Shown here: positions 25,104 through 33,802 of the stretch, in pieces
Layout: every line of letters starts with the position of its first letter
Numbering within the stretch: the stretch's first letter is position 1
Origin: Arenibacter palladensis
GTDB lineage: Bacteria > Bacteroidota > Bacteroidia > Flavobacteriales > Flavobacteriaceae
Reading direction: 5' to 3'
Length of the DNA: 64,000 nucleotides
Assembly (NCBI RefSeq): GCF_900129275.1
Contig: NZ_FQUX01000002.1
Span: 809,795 to 873,794 of the forward strand
Position numbers and translations under genes: made by a program
The notes under the pieces: generated by a model
Seen by the model: only the letters and a program-made list of their open reading frames with translations
Databases searched by the model: none
What the model was told of the DNA's origin: nothing

Positions 25104-25130
25104 CCAGATGGGTAGGAATTACCCATCTGG
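25104..25130. repeat. Perfect hairpin after the sigma-54 regulator gene
   Basis: CCAGATGGGTA and TACCCATCTGG form a perfect 11-bp stem with loop GGAAT, ten bases past the regulator stop. On the minus strand it is followed by an A run, not a T run, so it is not a classic intrinsic terminator. It may be an RNA-stabilising structure or protein site. Confidence 0.5.
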
Positions 25131-25140
25131 AACATGGGGA

Positions 25141-26475
25141 TTATTGAATTTTTTGACGCAGCGTTTTGCGATCGATCTGTAGAATTTCTGCCGCCTTGGA
25201 TTTGTTATTGTCGGTAGCTTCCAAAACTTTCAATATGTATCTTTTTTCAACTTCCCTTAATGGCAAAAGATTGTCTTCGGGAAAATCTATCTTAAATTTC
25301 AAATTGTCAGGCAAATTGTCGATTTCGATTCTTTTATCGCACATAATTACAGCCCTCTGAATTACGTTTTCCAATTCCCTAATATTCCCCGGCCACGGAT
25401 AACGCATCAGAAGCTCCAAGGCCTCGGGTGCAATGGTCACCAATCTATCTTTGTACTCTACCCCATATTTTAAAAGAAATTTGTCTACCAACAAAGGAAT
25501 GTCTTCTTTGCGCTCCCGAAGGGAAGGAACATTGATCTCCACAACCGTTAACCTATAATAAAGGTCTTCCCGGAACAATTTTTTTTGTACCTGGGAATAT
25601 AAATTGCTATTGGTGGCCGCAATGACCCGGATGTCTATTTTTTCTATTTTTTGTGATCCTACCTTTATCACTTCCTTTTCCTGCAACGCCCTCAGCAATT
25701 TGGACTGTACGGAGAGGGATGCGTTGCCTATTTCATCCAAAAATAGGGTCCCTTTGTCCGCAGCCTGAAAAAAACCGTTGCGGTTTTCATTGGCCCCTGT
25801 AAAAGCCCCCTTGGCATAACCAAAAAGCTCGGCTTCCAATAGACTTTCAGGAATGGCCCCACAGTTCACCGCAACAAACGGAGCCCTGGAAAATTTTCCC
25901 ATATAATGTACGGATCGGGCAACCAATTCCTTTCCAGTGCCACTTTCCCCATTTATCAGTACCGTTGCCTTGTTGTCCTTAACCCTATCTATAATGTCAG
26001 TCACTTTTTTTATGGCCTCAGATCTACCAATGAGTTCCCCATAAGCATCAACCTTATTATTTTTGGATACCGATGGACCACTGGCAGCTACCTTTCCTAG
26101 GGAACTGCCCGTGAAGGATTTTAGTACTGCCTGCTTTAATTCCTCTTTGGTAAAAGGTTTGACCAAATAATCCAAGGCTCCTGATTTTATAACACTCATT
26201 GCGTCATCTACCGAAGGATAGCCGGTAACCACTAATTTTGGCAATTTGGGATAATGTTCTGAAACGTATTTGACCAACTGCAGTCCATCCACATCCGGCA
26301 TTTTAAGATCCGTAATCAAAAGGTCTATTTTGGAATCCTTTAAAATCACCAAGGCCTCCTTTACGGATACGGCTTTGTAGGTGTGGTAATTAAAGGATTG
26401 AAGGTGCCTATGGATCAGTTCCAATATATTTACATCGTCATCTACGATCAATACGTTCTCTTTATTAAGGCCCAT
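25141..26475 (-). CDS. Sigma-54-dependent response regulator (NtrC/AtoC type)
   Basis: About 444 aa. The receiver domain has phospho-acceptor Asp56 in LLITDLKMPDVDG. The AAA+ domain has Walker A GESGTGKE and the sigma-54 contact loop GAFTGA. The C-terminal Fis-type helix-turn-helix ends KAAEILQIDRKTLRQKIQ. Start chosen at ATG 26475 (MGLNKENVLIVDDD), four bases after the kinase stop; a longer start would overlap the kinase. It activates RpoN promoters, which implies rpoN elsewhere. Targets unknown; the fused E1 operon it belongs to is one candidate. Confidence 0.93.
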   Translation of the reverse strand: MGLNKENVLIVDDDVNILELIHRHLQSFNYHTYKAVSVKEALVILKDSKIDLLITDLKMPDVDGLQLVKYVSEHYPKLPKLVVTGYPSVDDAMSVIKSGALDYLVKPFTKEELKQAVLKSFTGSSLGKVAASGPSVSKNNKVDAYGELIGRSEAIKKVTDIIDRVKDNKATVLINGESGTGKELVARSVHYMGKFSRAPFVAVNCGAIPESLLEAELFGYAKGAFTGANENRNGFFQAADKGTLFLDEIGNASLSVQSKLLRALQEKEVIKVGSQKIEKIDIRVIAATNSNLYSQVQKKLFREDLYYRLTVVEINVPSLRERKEDIPLLVDKFLLKYGVEYKDRLVTIAPEALELLMRYPWPGNIRELENVIQRAVIMCDKRIEIDNLPDNLKFKIDFPEDNLLPLREVEKRYILKVLEATDNNKSKAAEILQIDRKTLRQKIQ

Positions 26476-26479
26476 AAAT

Positions 26480-27577
26480 TTAATTTTTCGGGAAATCAAC
26501 GGTAAAGATAGTTCCTTTAGGTTTGTTGGATCTATACTTAATGGTCCCTTTATGACTTTTTACAATACCATGCACAACACTTAAACCCAATCCAGAACCC
26601 TCACCAACCGGTTTGGTACTGTAAAACGGCTCAAAGATCTTATCTCTAATTTTACGATCTATACCTGGTCCTTCATCCGTTATGGTTATCTCCACCATAC
26701 TTTCAGTTTCCTTAACATCGATCTTAATCTCACCTTTTACCGGGGAAAAATATATGGCATTGAGCACCAAATTAAAGATTACCTGTGTCAACTGAATCGT
26801 ATCTACCCTAAGTAAAATTGGTTCTGCACTTATGTTGAGCTTGTGAACAATTTTCTTTTTCTTAAAACTGGGTTCCATTAAGTTAACGGCATTGGCAATT
26901 ATGGGCCCTATATTCACCAACGACATTTGTTGGGGCATTTCACAAGCGAAGAACATTAGCTTTTTAACCACTTCCCTGGAAAATATGGCGCTGTTAATAA
27001 TTTTATCAACATCCTTGGAGGCTTGGGTATCTTGGGTTATCCTAGTTTTCAATAATTCGGCAAATCCAAGTATATTGGCCAAAGGGGTATTTAGTTCATG
27101 GGCGATTCCTGCTGTAATTTCACCCAAAATACCCAGGCGGTCCGCCCTTTCCATTTTACGTTTTATAATTATCTCATTGTCCTTGATCTGTTTTCTTTCC
27201 AAAAGATTGCCGACCTCCAAACACACGTTGCTAAGCAATTTCTCTTCTTCCTTCAAAAAATCATCTTCGCTATATTTTGGCCTGGGATAGGCTACGTGTA
27301 TTTCACCCACCTTTTTATTAAATACCATAACATTGGACTCCAAACACACAGGATCATCCGGGAAATCCGGTGTGACAATATTGTACTGGTCAGATATGAG
27401 TTTTACCTGGGCAGCGTCACTAAAAAGCCAAGCTTTCTGCAAACAATGCAGAATTCCCTTTAGGGCATCTTCAACTTGGTCATAGTCGCAATTCACAATT
27501 ATGGAGGTTACTTCATATAAACAAGTAAGCTCCTTTATGCGCTCTTTAAGTTTTTCTTCTGCTGTAATCATCTGCAT
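26480..27577 (-). CDS. Soluble sensor histidine kinase (NtrB-like)
   Basis: 365 aa without membrane helices. A GAF-like N-terminal sensor region (about 1-125) precedes a HisKA helix with phospho-acceptor His160 in GIAHELNTPLANILGF. The HATPase domain ends the protein (DEGPGIDRKIRDKIFEPF, GEGSGLGLSVVHGI). It senses a cytoplasmic signal and phosphorylates the adjacent NtrC-type regulator. It lies 29 bp downstream of the fused E1 gene, so metabolic state of branched-chain or other 2-oxoacids is a natural candidate input; this is inference. Confidence 0.92.
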   Translation of the reverse strand: MQMITAEEKLKERIKELTCLYEVTSIIVNCDYDQVEDALKGILHCLQKAWLFSDAAQVKLISDQYNIVTPDFPDDPVCLESNVMVFNKKVGEIHVAYPRPKYSEDDFLKEEEKLLSNVCLEVGNLLERKQIKDNEIIIKRKMERADRLGILGEITAGIAHELNTPLANILGFAELLKTRITQDTQASKDVDKIINSAIFSREVVKKLMFFACEMPQQMSLVNIGPIIANAVNLMEPSFKKKKIVHKLNISAEPILLRVDTIQLTQVIFNLVLNAIYFSPVKGEIKIDVKETESMVEITITDEGPGIDRKIRDKIFEPFYSTKPVGEGSGLGLSVVHGIVKSHKGTIKYRSNKPKGTIFTVDFPKN

Positions 27578-27606
27578 ATTAATCCTTTTTAAATTTTGCG
27601 AGATAC

Positions 27607-29583
27607 TTAATAGGTCAACAAATTTATAAGCTCCTTTACGAATCTATCTTTGGGCAAATAATTATTTTCCAAATTTTTCGCAAAAGGGATGGGAGTGTCC
27701 AAACTGGCAACCCGCTTCACGGGTGCATCCAAGTACTCAAAACAGTTTTCCACCACCAAGGCTGAAATGTCACTGGCCACTCCCCCAAACAAACTATCCT
27801 CCTGTAAGATAATAAGTTTACCGGTTTTTTTTACAGAGTTGTAAATTGCATCCATATCCATGGGCTGCAACGTCCTCAAGTCAATTAAATCGGCCTTTAT
27901 ATCCGGATTGTCATCTAGAGCTTCCAAGGCCCAATGCACACCCAAACCATAGGAAACCACTGTTATATCCCCGCCCTCCCTCAAAAAGGAAGCCTTGCCA
28001 AAAGGTAAGGTGTAATAATCCTCGGGTACGTCTTGATAAATATTCCTATAGAGTCCTTTATGTTCAAAAAACAATACCGGATTGGGATCATTAATAGAAG
28101 TGGCCAAAAGGCCTTTTGCATCATAAGGAAAGGCCGGATAGACCACTTTTAAACCCGGAGTCTTGGTAAACCAGGCCTCGTTGGTCTGGGAATGAAAAGG
28201 TCCTGCCCCCATCCCCGCCCCACAGGGCATCCTTATTACAACATCTGCATGCTCGCCCCATCGGTAATGAACCTTGGCCAAATAGTTTACCACAGGATTA
28301 AAACCAGTACTTACAAAGTCGGCAAATTGCATTTCCACTACCGATTTTACACCGTTAATGGAAAGGCCCATTGCAGCAGAAACCACTGCCGATTCGCATA
28401 TTGGGGTATTCCGAACCCTGTCCTTGCCAAAGACCTCCACAAAACCCTCGGTAATCTTAAATACTCCACCATAATCTGCAATATCCTGCCCCATCACCAC
28501 CAAGTTCCCGTGTCTTTCCATAGACTGTTTTAATCCTTGGGAAACCGCATCTATCAACCTAATGTTTTTAGTTATAGAATTATGGTTAATTTGCTGATAA
28601 TCAAAATCTTTATAAACATCTTTTAATTCCTTGGTTTCATCTACATCGATCTCATTTTCGGCAAACGCCTTTTTTAGATCGTAGTCTATTTCGGCATATA
28701 TTTCATTTTTGAATGTTTCTATCAAATGGGGTGAAAGAATCTTTTCTTCCAAAAGAAAGTTTTCAAAATTAACTATGGGGTCCTTTTCTTCCCATTTGTC
28801 CAACAATTGCTGTGGGACATATTTGGTACCACTGGCCTCCTCATGACCGCGCATTCTAAAGGTTTTAAATTCCAACAAAACAGGCCTAGGGTTTTTCCGC
28901 ATACTCTGGCAAATAAGATCGACCTGTGAATACACTTCCAAGATATTGTTGCCCTCCAAAATATGGGATTCCATTCCATAACCCATTCCCTTATCGGCCA
29001 AATTTTCACATTTGTATTGCTCGTTTGTCGGGGTAGACAAACCATAACCGTTGTTTTCTATACAAAACAAAACTGGTAAATTCCAGACCGCTGCAATGTT
29101 TAAGGCTTCATGAAAATCGCCCTCACTAGTACCCCCCTCTCCCGTAAAAACTGCAGTTACCTTATTATTGTGCTTTAAGAGGTCTGCCATAGCTATCCCG
29201 TCGGCCACCCCCAACTGGGGACCTAAATGGGATATCATTCCAACAATTTTATATTCTTGGGTGCCAAAGTGAAAACTTCTATCCCTACCATTGGTAAAGC
29301 CGTTGCCTTTCCCCTGCCATTGGGAGAACAGTCGGTACAATGGTATATTCCTGCATGTAAAAACTCCAAGATTACGGTGCATGGGCAAGATGTATTCATC
29401 AGGTTTTAAGGCGCTGGTAACACCTACCGATATTGCCTCTTGACCTATACCACTAAACCATTTGGATATTTTCCCTTGACGTAGAAGAATCAACATTTTC
29501 TCTTCTATCAAGCGCGGTTTTAGCATCCGTTGATAAAGTTTCAATTGCATTGCCTTATCAACACTATCTCCTTTATATTGCAT
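27607..29583 (-). CDS. Fused 2-oxoacid dehydrogenase E1 (alpha-beta), branched-chain type
   Basis: 658 aa; two normally separate subunits in one chain. The E1 alpha half (to about 340) has the thiamine-diphosphate motif starting FTGEGGTSEGDFHEAL and ending ENNGYG. The beta half (from about 345) has GVKSVVEMQFADF, VVIRMPCGAG and the C-terminal transketolase domain (LIDLRTLQPMD). It decarboxylates 2-oxoacids from Leu/Ile/Val, handing acyl groups to an E2 not encoded here. First gene of an operon with a kinase and a sigma-54 regulator. Confidence 0.92.
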   Translation of the reverse strand: MQYKGDSVDKAMQLKLYQRMLKPRLIEEKMLILLRQGKISKWFSGIGQEAISVGVTSALKPDEYILPMHRNLGVFTCRNIPLYRLFSQWQGKGNGFTNGRDRSFHFGTQEYKIVGMISHLGPQLGVADGIAMADLLKHNNKVTAVFTGEGGTSEGDFHEALNIAAVWNLPVLFCIENNGYGLSTPTNEQYKCENLADKGMGYGMESHILEGNNILEVYSQVDLICQSMRKNPRPVLLEFKTFRMRGHEEASGTKYVPQQLLDKWEEKDPIVNFENFLLEEKILSPHLIETFKNEIYAEIDYDLKKAFAENEIDVDETKELKDVYKDFDYQQINHNSITKNIRLIDAVSQGLKQSMERHGNLVVMGQDIADYGGVFKITEGFVEVFGKDRVRNTPICESAVVSAAMGLSINGVKSVVEMQFADFVSTGFNPVVNYLAKVHYRWGEHADVVIRMPCGAGMGAGPFHSQTNEAWFTKTPGLKVVYPAFPYDAKGLLATSINDPNPVLFFEHKGLYRNIYQDVPEDYYTLPFGKASFLREGGDITVVSYGLGVHWALEALDDNPDIKADLIDLRTLQPMDMDAIYNSVKKTGKLIILQEDSLFGGVASDISALVVENCFEYLDAPVKRVASLDTPIPFAKNLENNYLPKDRFVKELINLLTY

Positions 29584-29680
29584 GTTATGTTTTTATACTT
29601 TTCGGCTTAAATAATTTATAAATGTAACAAAACGGAAAAACAAAGTCGAATAATATTTCAAGAAGATTGCCCATATTTAT

Positions 29681-29688
29681 TAACTTTG
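29681..29688 (+). promoter_or_regulatory. -7 box of the dioxygenase gene
   Basis: TAACTTTG, exact TAnnTTTG, 23 bp before ATG 29704. A TTG start at 29686 overlaps the box and is rejected. Confidence 0.5.
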
Positions 29689-29703
29689 ATTTTCATAAAA
29701 ATA

Positions 29704-30660
29704 ATGATGATGAGTGCAATACCAAGTGTAAATCTTGAAGATTTTATATCCAACGATAAAACCAGAAAAGAAAAATTCATAAGAGAGATAGGAAGTGCCT
29801 TCGAGAATATTGGATTCGTAGCATTAAGTGGTCATTTTTTGTCCGAAAAATTGGTGGAAGATCTTTATTCTGAAATCAAAAAATTTTTTAACCTGCCACA
29901 AGAGGTCAAGGATAAATATGAAATTCCTGGTATAGGGGGACAAAGAGGTTATACTTCTTTTGGTAAAGAACATGCCAAGGGAAAAAAGGAAGGTGATTTA
30001 AAGGAATTCTGGCATTTTGGCCAGTATGTGGAAAACAATCCAAAATTGGAAAAAGAATATCCTGCCAATGTAGAGGTACAAGAGTTGGATAATTTTAATG
30101 CCACTGGCAAGGAAACCTATAAAATGTTGGAAAAAACGGCAAAATTTGTATTGCGCGCCCTAGCCCTACATTTAAACCTGGAGGAAACCTATTTTGACAA
30201 TTATATTAAGAATGGAAATTCCATATTAAGGCCAATACATTACCCTCCAATTCAGCAAGAACCCAAAAATGCCGTTAGGGCTGCAGCCCATGGAGATATT
30301 AATCTAATTACCCTATTGATGGGGGCCCATGGAAAGGGACTTCAGGTAAAAAACCACGACGGGGAATGGGTAGATGCAATTGCCCAGCCAGATCAATTGA
30401 TGATCAACGTTGGGGACATGCTATCCAGATTGACAAATAACAAATTAAAATCCACCATTCACCAGGTGGTTAATCCTCCCAAGGAACTATGGGGTACCTC
30501 TAGGTATTCCGTACCGTTTTTTATGCATCCCATTAGCGAAATGCCTTTAAATTGTTTGGAGAATTGTGTTGACAAAGACCATCCAAAACAATTTGAGGAT
30601 ATTACCGCTGGTGAATTTTTGCATGAAAGACTGATCGACTTAGGCTTAATTACGAAGTAG
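29704..30660 (+). CDS. Fe(II)/2-oxoglutarate-dependent dioxygenase (isopenicillin N synthase family)
   Basis: 318 aa from the first of three consecutive ATG codons; MSAIPSVNLEDF (29710) may be the true N-terminus. The iron triad His-x-Asp...His is seen in AAAHGDINLITLL and KSTIHQVVNPP, and the 2-oxoglutarate Arg in SRYSVPFFMHP. The N-terminal DIOX_N region contains GFVALSGH and RGYTSFGKE. Substrate unknown; bacterial homologues are annotated only by family. Monocistronic, divergent from the fused E1. Confidence 0.92.
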   Translation: MMMSAIPSVNLEDFISNDKTRKEKFIREIGSAFENIGFVALSGHFLSEKLVEDLYSEIKKFFNLPQEVKDKYEIPGIGGQRGYTSFGKEHAKGKKEGDLKEFWHFGQYVENNPKLEKEYPANVEVQELDNFNATGKETYKMLEKTAKFVLRALALHLNLEETYFDNYIKNGNSILRPIHYPPIQQEPKNAVRAAAHGDINLITLLMGAHGKGLQVKNHDGEWVDAIAQPDQLMINVGDMLSRLTNNKLKSTIHQVVNPPKELWGTSRYSVPFFMHPISEMPLNCLENCVDKDHPKQFEDITAGEFLHERLIDLGLITK

Positions 30661-30692
30661 ATTAGAAGTAATCCAAGCTTAATTATTGCCTA

Positions 30693-30700
30693 TACCTTTG
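30693..30700 (+). promoter_or_regulatory. -7 box of the DinB-like gene
   Basis: TACCTTTG, exact TAnnTTTG, 42 bp before ATG 30742. Confidence 0.5.
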
Positions 30701-30741
30701 ATGAATAGACAGTTAGTATTAACAATTTAACCTTGGACACT

Positions 30742-31347
30742 ATGAAAAAAGTAATTTTACCAATCGTATTTTTGGCGCTTTTTGCATTTACAGTAGTTAA
30801 ATCTACGCTGACAGACGCCGAAAGGGAATTTGCCGTAAAAGAATTGACAAAATCCCATGATCATTTTTTAAACACCTTGGAGGGCCTAAATGAGGAACAA
30901 CTCAATTACAAGGTAACGGATGATTCTTGGTCCATAGCCGAATGTGCAGAGCATATTGCAATTTCAGAAAACATGATCTTTGGCATGATGCAGGGTACCT
31001 TGGCCCAAGAGCCAGACTCTTCCAAACGCTCAGAAGTAAAAGTTACTGATGAAGGATTAATTGCCATGATAGAAGACCGCAGCAACAAAGTAAAAACAAG
31101 CGAGCCTTTTGAACCATCCGGGAAATATGGCAATTTTGAAGAAACGGTAAATGAATTTAAAACCAAGAGGAAGGAACATATAGAATATGTTAAAAGTACT
31201 CAGGACGACCTTCGAAACCGTTACCAACAGCTTCCTTTTGGGACTGTTGATGCCTATCAAATACTTCTATTCATGTCCGGTCATACGGAAAGGCACATAA
31301 AACAAATGGAGGAGGTTATGGACGACGAGGACTTTCCAATGGATTAA
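30742..31347 (+). CDS. DinB superfamily protein, exported
   Basis: 201 aa. An N-terminal hydrophobic segment (MKKVILPIVFLALFAFTVV) looks like a signal peptide or anchor. A DinB four-helix bundle follows, with putative metal histidines in KSHDHFLNTLEGL, AECAEHIAISE and the late GHTERHIKQME. DinB/YfiT proteins are thiol-dependent transferases or metal hydrolases; the function here is unknown. ATG 30742 was chosen over a TTG three codons upstream. A terminator follows. Confidence 0.85.
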   Translation: MKKVILPIVFLALFAFTVVKSTLTDAEREFAVKELTKSHDHFLNTLEGLNEEQLNYKVTDDSWSIAECAEHIAISENMIFGMMQGTLAQEPDSSKRSEVKVTDEGLIAMIEDRSNKVKTSEPFEPSGKYGNFEETVNEFKTKRKEHIEYVKSTQDDLRNRYQQLPFGTVDAYQILLFMSGHTERHIKQMEEVMDDEDFPMD

Positions 31348-31363
31348 ACAGCACCTAAAATAA

Positions 31364-31410
31364 AAGAACCCATTCTTACCACAATCCCAATTTGTGAAGG
31401 ATGGGTTTTG
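31364..31410 (+). terminator. Terminator after DinB-like gene
   Basis: AACCCATTCTT (31367-31377) pairs with AAGGATGGGTT (31397-31407) with one G-U, followed by TT and then GATTTT. Confidence 0.65.
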
Positions 31411-31456
31411 ATTTTGGCGTTGAAATATTATTTTAGCATAATTTTTAAAATGTAAG

Positions 31457-31786
31457 ATGGATTTAAAGGATCAATTGAAGAATCTATTTCCGGATCATAA
31501 ACCAACGGAGGAAGAACCGAAAAAGGATGTAGACAAGGATATTTGGATGCAGGAAGAACCTATAATATGCAAGTATGAAAAAAGAAAGGGAAAACCAACA
31601 ACCATTTTAGAAGGGTATACCGGCGCAGACGAAGATTTTAAAAAATTGGCCAAGGAGCTTAAAACCAAACTTAGTGTAGGCGGAAGTTTTAAGGAAAATT
31701 CTATAATCATACAAGGAGATTATAGAGATAAAATAATGAAAATATTACAGGAAAAAGGATTTAAAGTAAAACGCGTTGGAGGTTAG
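31457..31786 (+). CDS. SUI1/eIF1-like translation factor (YciH family)
   Basis: 109 aa. An N-terminal acidic linker is followed by the SUI1 fold, seen in RKGKPTTILEGYTG, LAKELKTKLSVGGSFKE and IIIQGDYRDKIMKIL. YciH-type proteins are bacterial homologues of eIF1 that can influence start-codon fidelity. This is intriguing in a lineage that does not use Shine-Dalgarno sequences, but function is not established. Followed by the DUF1835 gene 73 bp downstream. Confidence 0.92.
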   Translation: MDLKDQLKNLFPDHKPTEEEPKKDVDKDIWMQEEPIICKYEKRKGKPTTILEGYTGADEDFKKLAKELKTKLSVGGSFKENSIIIQGDYRDKIMKILQEKGFKVKRVGG

Positions 31787-31859
31787 ATTTTTGTTAATTA
31801 TTTTTTGATATTAAGATAAAACACTACATTTATTAGCCACAACCTAAACCACCATTACA

Positions 31860-32792
31860 ATGAGTTCCCAATTACACATAACAAACGGTGATGTACTCAC
31901 CAACAAATTAAGCACCCTTAAATTGGAAGGGGATATTATTACCTGGCGCGAAATGTTATGTGAAGGTAAGACCGAAACCAATGTTGGCAGCGAATCATTT
32001 TGGAAGACAAGGTTCGAGTTTTTAAATAAGAACTATAAGATTTCCAAATCATGGTTTATTGATAAGACGTTAAAAGAATACCGCACCCTTTGTAATCACA
32101 AGCAGGAAGACCGTATTGTTCTCTGGTTCGATTTCGATCTTTTTGATCAAATAAACATGTTGGCGGTAATCAGTTGGTTAAAGACCCATAGGCCATATGC
32201 CGAAATATCTTTGGTATCCAGTGAAGGAGATGAAGATTCCTTGGATATAATGGGACTAGGAGAATTAACAGATGAACAACTTCGTAAATTATATACCAAT
32301 CGCACTCTTTTAACTCAGGACGATATTGAATATGCAGATTATGTCTGGCAGTTGTACTGTAGCGACAACCCCATCAGATTGGAAAACCTTAAGGATTTTG
32401 ACAGTTTTCAGTTCTCCCACCTTTCCGGTGCTATAGAAGCCCATTTGATGCGTTTCCCTACCATTAGAAACGGACTCAATGAAGTAGAAAACAATATATT
32501 ACGTTTGGCGCGCAATGCCAAACCAAAGACCAAATTGGAGTTATTGAACACCGTCTTGAGAAATCAAGGGCGTTATGGTTTTGGTGACACTCAATATGAA
32601 CGTGTAATAACCAAGTTAAAACCACTTTTTACCAATTTCAACCCTGTTAAGCTTTCTAAAAAAGGTATGGAAATCCTGGAAGGCAAAACCAGCTATTATT
32701 CCTGTATTCAAGAAAATGATGCCTATTTGGGCGGAGCCTTAAAATACAATTTCTTATATAACTCTGAAACGAACCGCATACTAAAATTGTAA
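31860..32792 (+). CDS. DUF1835 domain protein
   Basis: 310 aa cytoplasmic protein. The N-terminal HITNGDVLTNKL and ITWREMLCEGKT, then LWFDFDLFDQINMLAVISWL, match DUF1835. The C-terminal part includes KPKTKLELLNTVLRNQGRYGFGD, which appears winged-helix-like. No enzymatic motif I can name. The next gene (nucleoside phosphorylase) begins one base after its stop codon, so the two are cotranscribed and probably translationally coupled. Confidence 0.85.
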   Translation: MSSQLHITNGDVLTNKLSTLKLEGDIITWREMLCEGKTETNVGSESFWKTRFEFLNKNYKISKSWFIDKTLKEYRTLCNHKQEDRIVLWFDFDLFDQINMLAVISWLKTHRPYAEISLVSSEGDEDSLDIMGLGELTDEQLRKLYTNRTLLTQDDIEYADYVWQLYCSDNPIRLENLKDFDSFQFSHLSGAIEAHLMRFPTIRNGLNEVENNILRLARNAKPKTKLELLNTVLRNQGRYGFGDTQYERVITKLKPLFTNFNPVKLSKKGMEILEGKTSYYSCIQENDAYLGGALKYNFLYNSETNRILKL

Positions 32793-32793
32793 A

Positions 32794-33660
32794 ATGAAAA
32801 TTGGTTCTTCAGAGCTAATCCTAAACGCAGACCATAGCGTATACCATCTTAATCTACTTCCTCAAGACCTTGCAAATACCGTAATTACCGTTGGAGACCC
32901 GGACAGGGTTAAACACGTTTCGCGGTATTTTGATAAAATTGATTTAAAAAAAGGAAAACGGGAATTTCTAACCCATACAGGTTGGCTGAACAATAAGCGC
33001 ATATCCGTAATTTCAACAGGTATCGGCACGGACAATATAGATATCGTACTAAATGAGCTGGATGCTTTGGTCAATATTGATTTAGATACGAGGACCATAA
33101 AGAAAGACAAAACCCAATTGGATATTATTCGAATAGGCACTTCCGGCGCCATTCAGCCAGATATTCCCATAGATTCCTTTTTGTTAAGCGAGTACGCTAT
33201 TGGCTTGGATAGTCTTATGCATTTTTACGACAGTGCCCATATTCAACACCCGGAGATTCAGCAAGCATTTTTAAAACACACTAATTGGTCGAAAGATAAG
33301 TCCAACCCCTATGTTGTGGAATATGACAAAACTTTGGGAACCCAGTTCATCTCGGACAAAATGCAACTTGGATTTACCGCTACCAATGTTGGGTTCTATG
33401 GCCCCCAAGGTAGAATTTTACGTTTAAAATTGGAAGATGAAAACATGAATGCCAAACTGGCCAGTTTTAATTACAATAATAAACGTATTACCAATATGGA
33501 AATGGAGACCTCCGGAATTTATGGCTTGGCAAAATTATTGGGGCACAGGGCTGTTTCCTTAAACTGTATTGTAGCAAACAGGCCCAATGGACAGTTTTCA
33601 TCAAGACCGGATTCGGCGATAGACGAACTCATTAAATATACCCTGAGCAAGATAGCCTAA
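32794..33660 (+). CDS. Nucleoside phosphorylase (uridine phosphorylase-like)
   Basis: 288 aa PNP/UDP-family phosphorylase. The phosphate-binding segment TVGDPDRVKHVSRYF, the STGIGTDNIDIVLNEL loop and the NMEMETSGIYGLAKLLGH segment (Met-Glu-x-Glu binding ribose) are visible. It cleaves a nucleoside with phosphate to base and ribose-1-phosphate. An insertion around residues 150-190 is longer than in E. coli Udp. Salvage role likely; base preference unresolved. Confidence 0.88.
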   Translation: MKIGSSELILNADHSVYHLNLLPQDLANTVITVGDPDRVKHVSRYFDKIDLKKGKREFLTHTGWLNNKRISVISTGIGTDNIDIVLNELDALVNIDLDTRTIKKDKTQLDIIRIGTSGAIQPDIPIDSFLLSEYAIGLDSLMHFYDSAHIQHPEIQQAFLKHTNWSKDKSNPYVVEYDKTLGTQFISDKMQLGFTATNVGFYGPQGRILRLKLEDENMNAKLASFNYNNKRITNMEMETSGIYGLAKLLGHRAVSLNCIVANRPNGQFSSRPDSAIDELIKYTLSKIA

Positions 33661-33668
33661 AAGCGTAA

Positions 33669-33692
33669 TAATTAAAATGATAATTAAAATGA
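33669..33692. repeat. 12-bp tandem duplication
   Basis: TAATTAAAATGA occurs twice head to tail just after the nucleoside phosphorylase stop. Low complexity; probably slippage. Confidence 0.6.
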
Positions 33693-33802
33693 TAACTAAT
33701 TGATTACAAACAATATATTTTATTCCATATAAAACAATAGTTAAAAGCATCAACAAAACCCGAATCCTTAATTAGTTTCCAAACCAAATAAAAAATATTG
33801 AT

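Noticed and set aside
25104..25130. Hairpin as intrinsic terminator of the two-component operon
   Set aside because: On the minus strand the stem is followed by an A run, not a T run.
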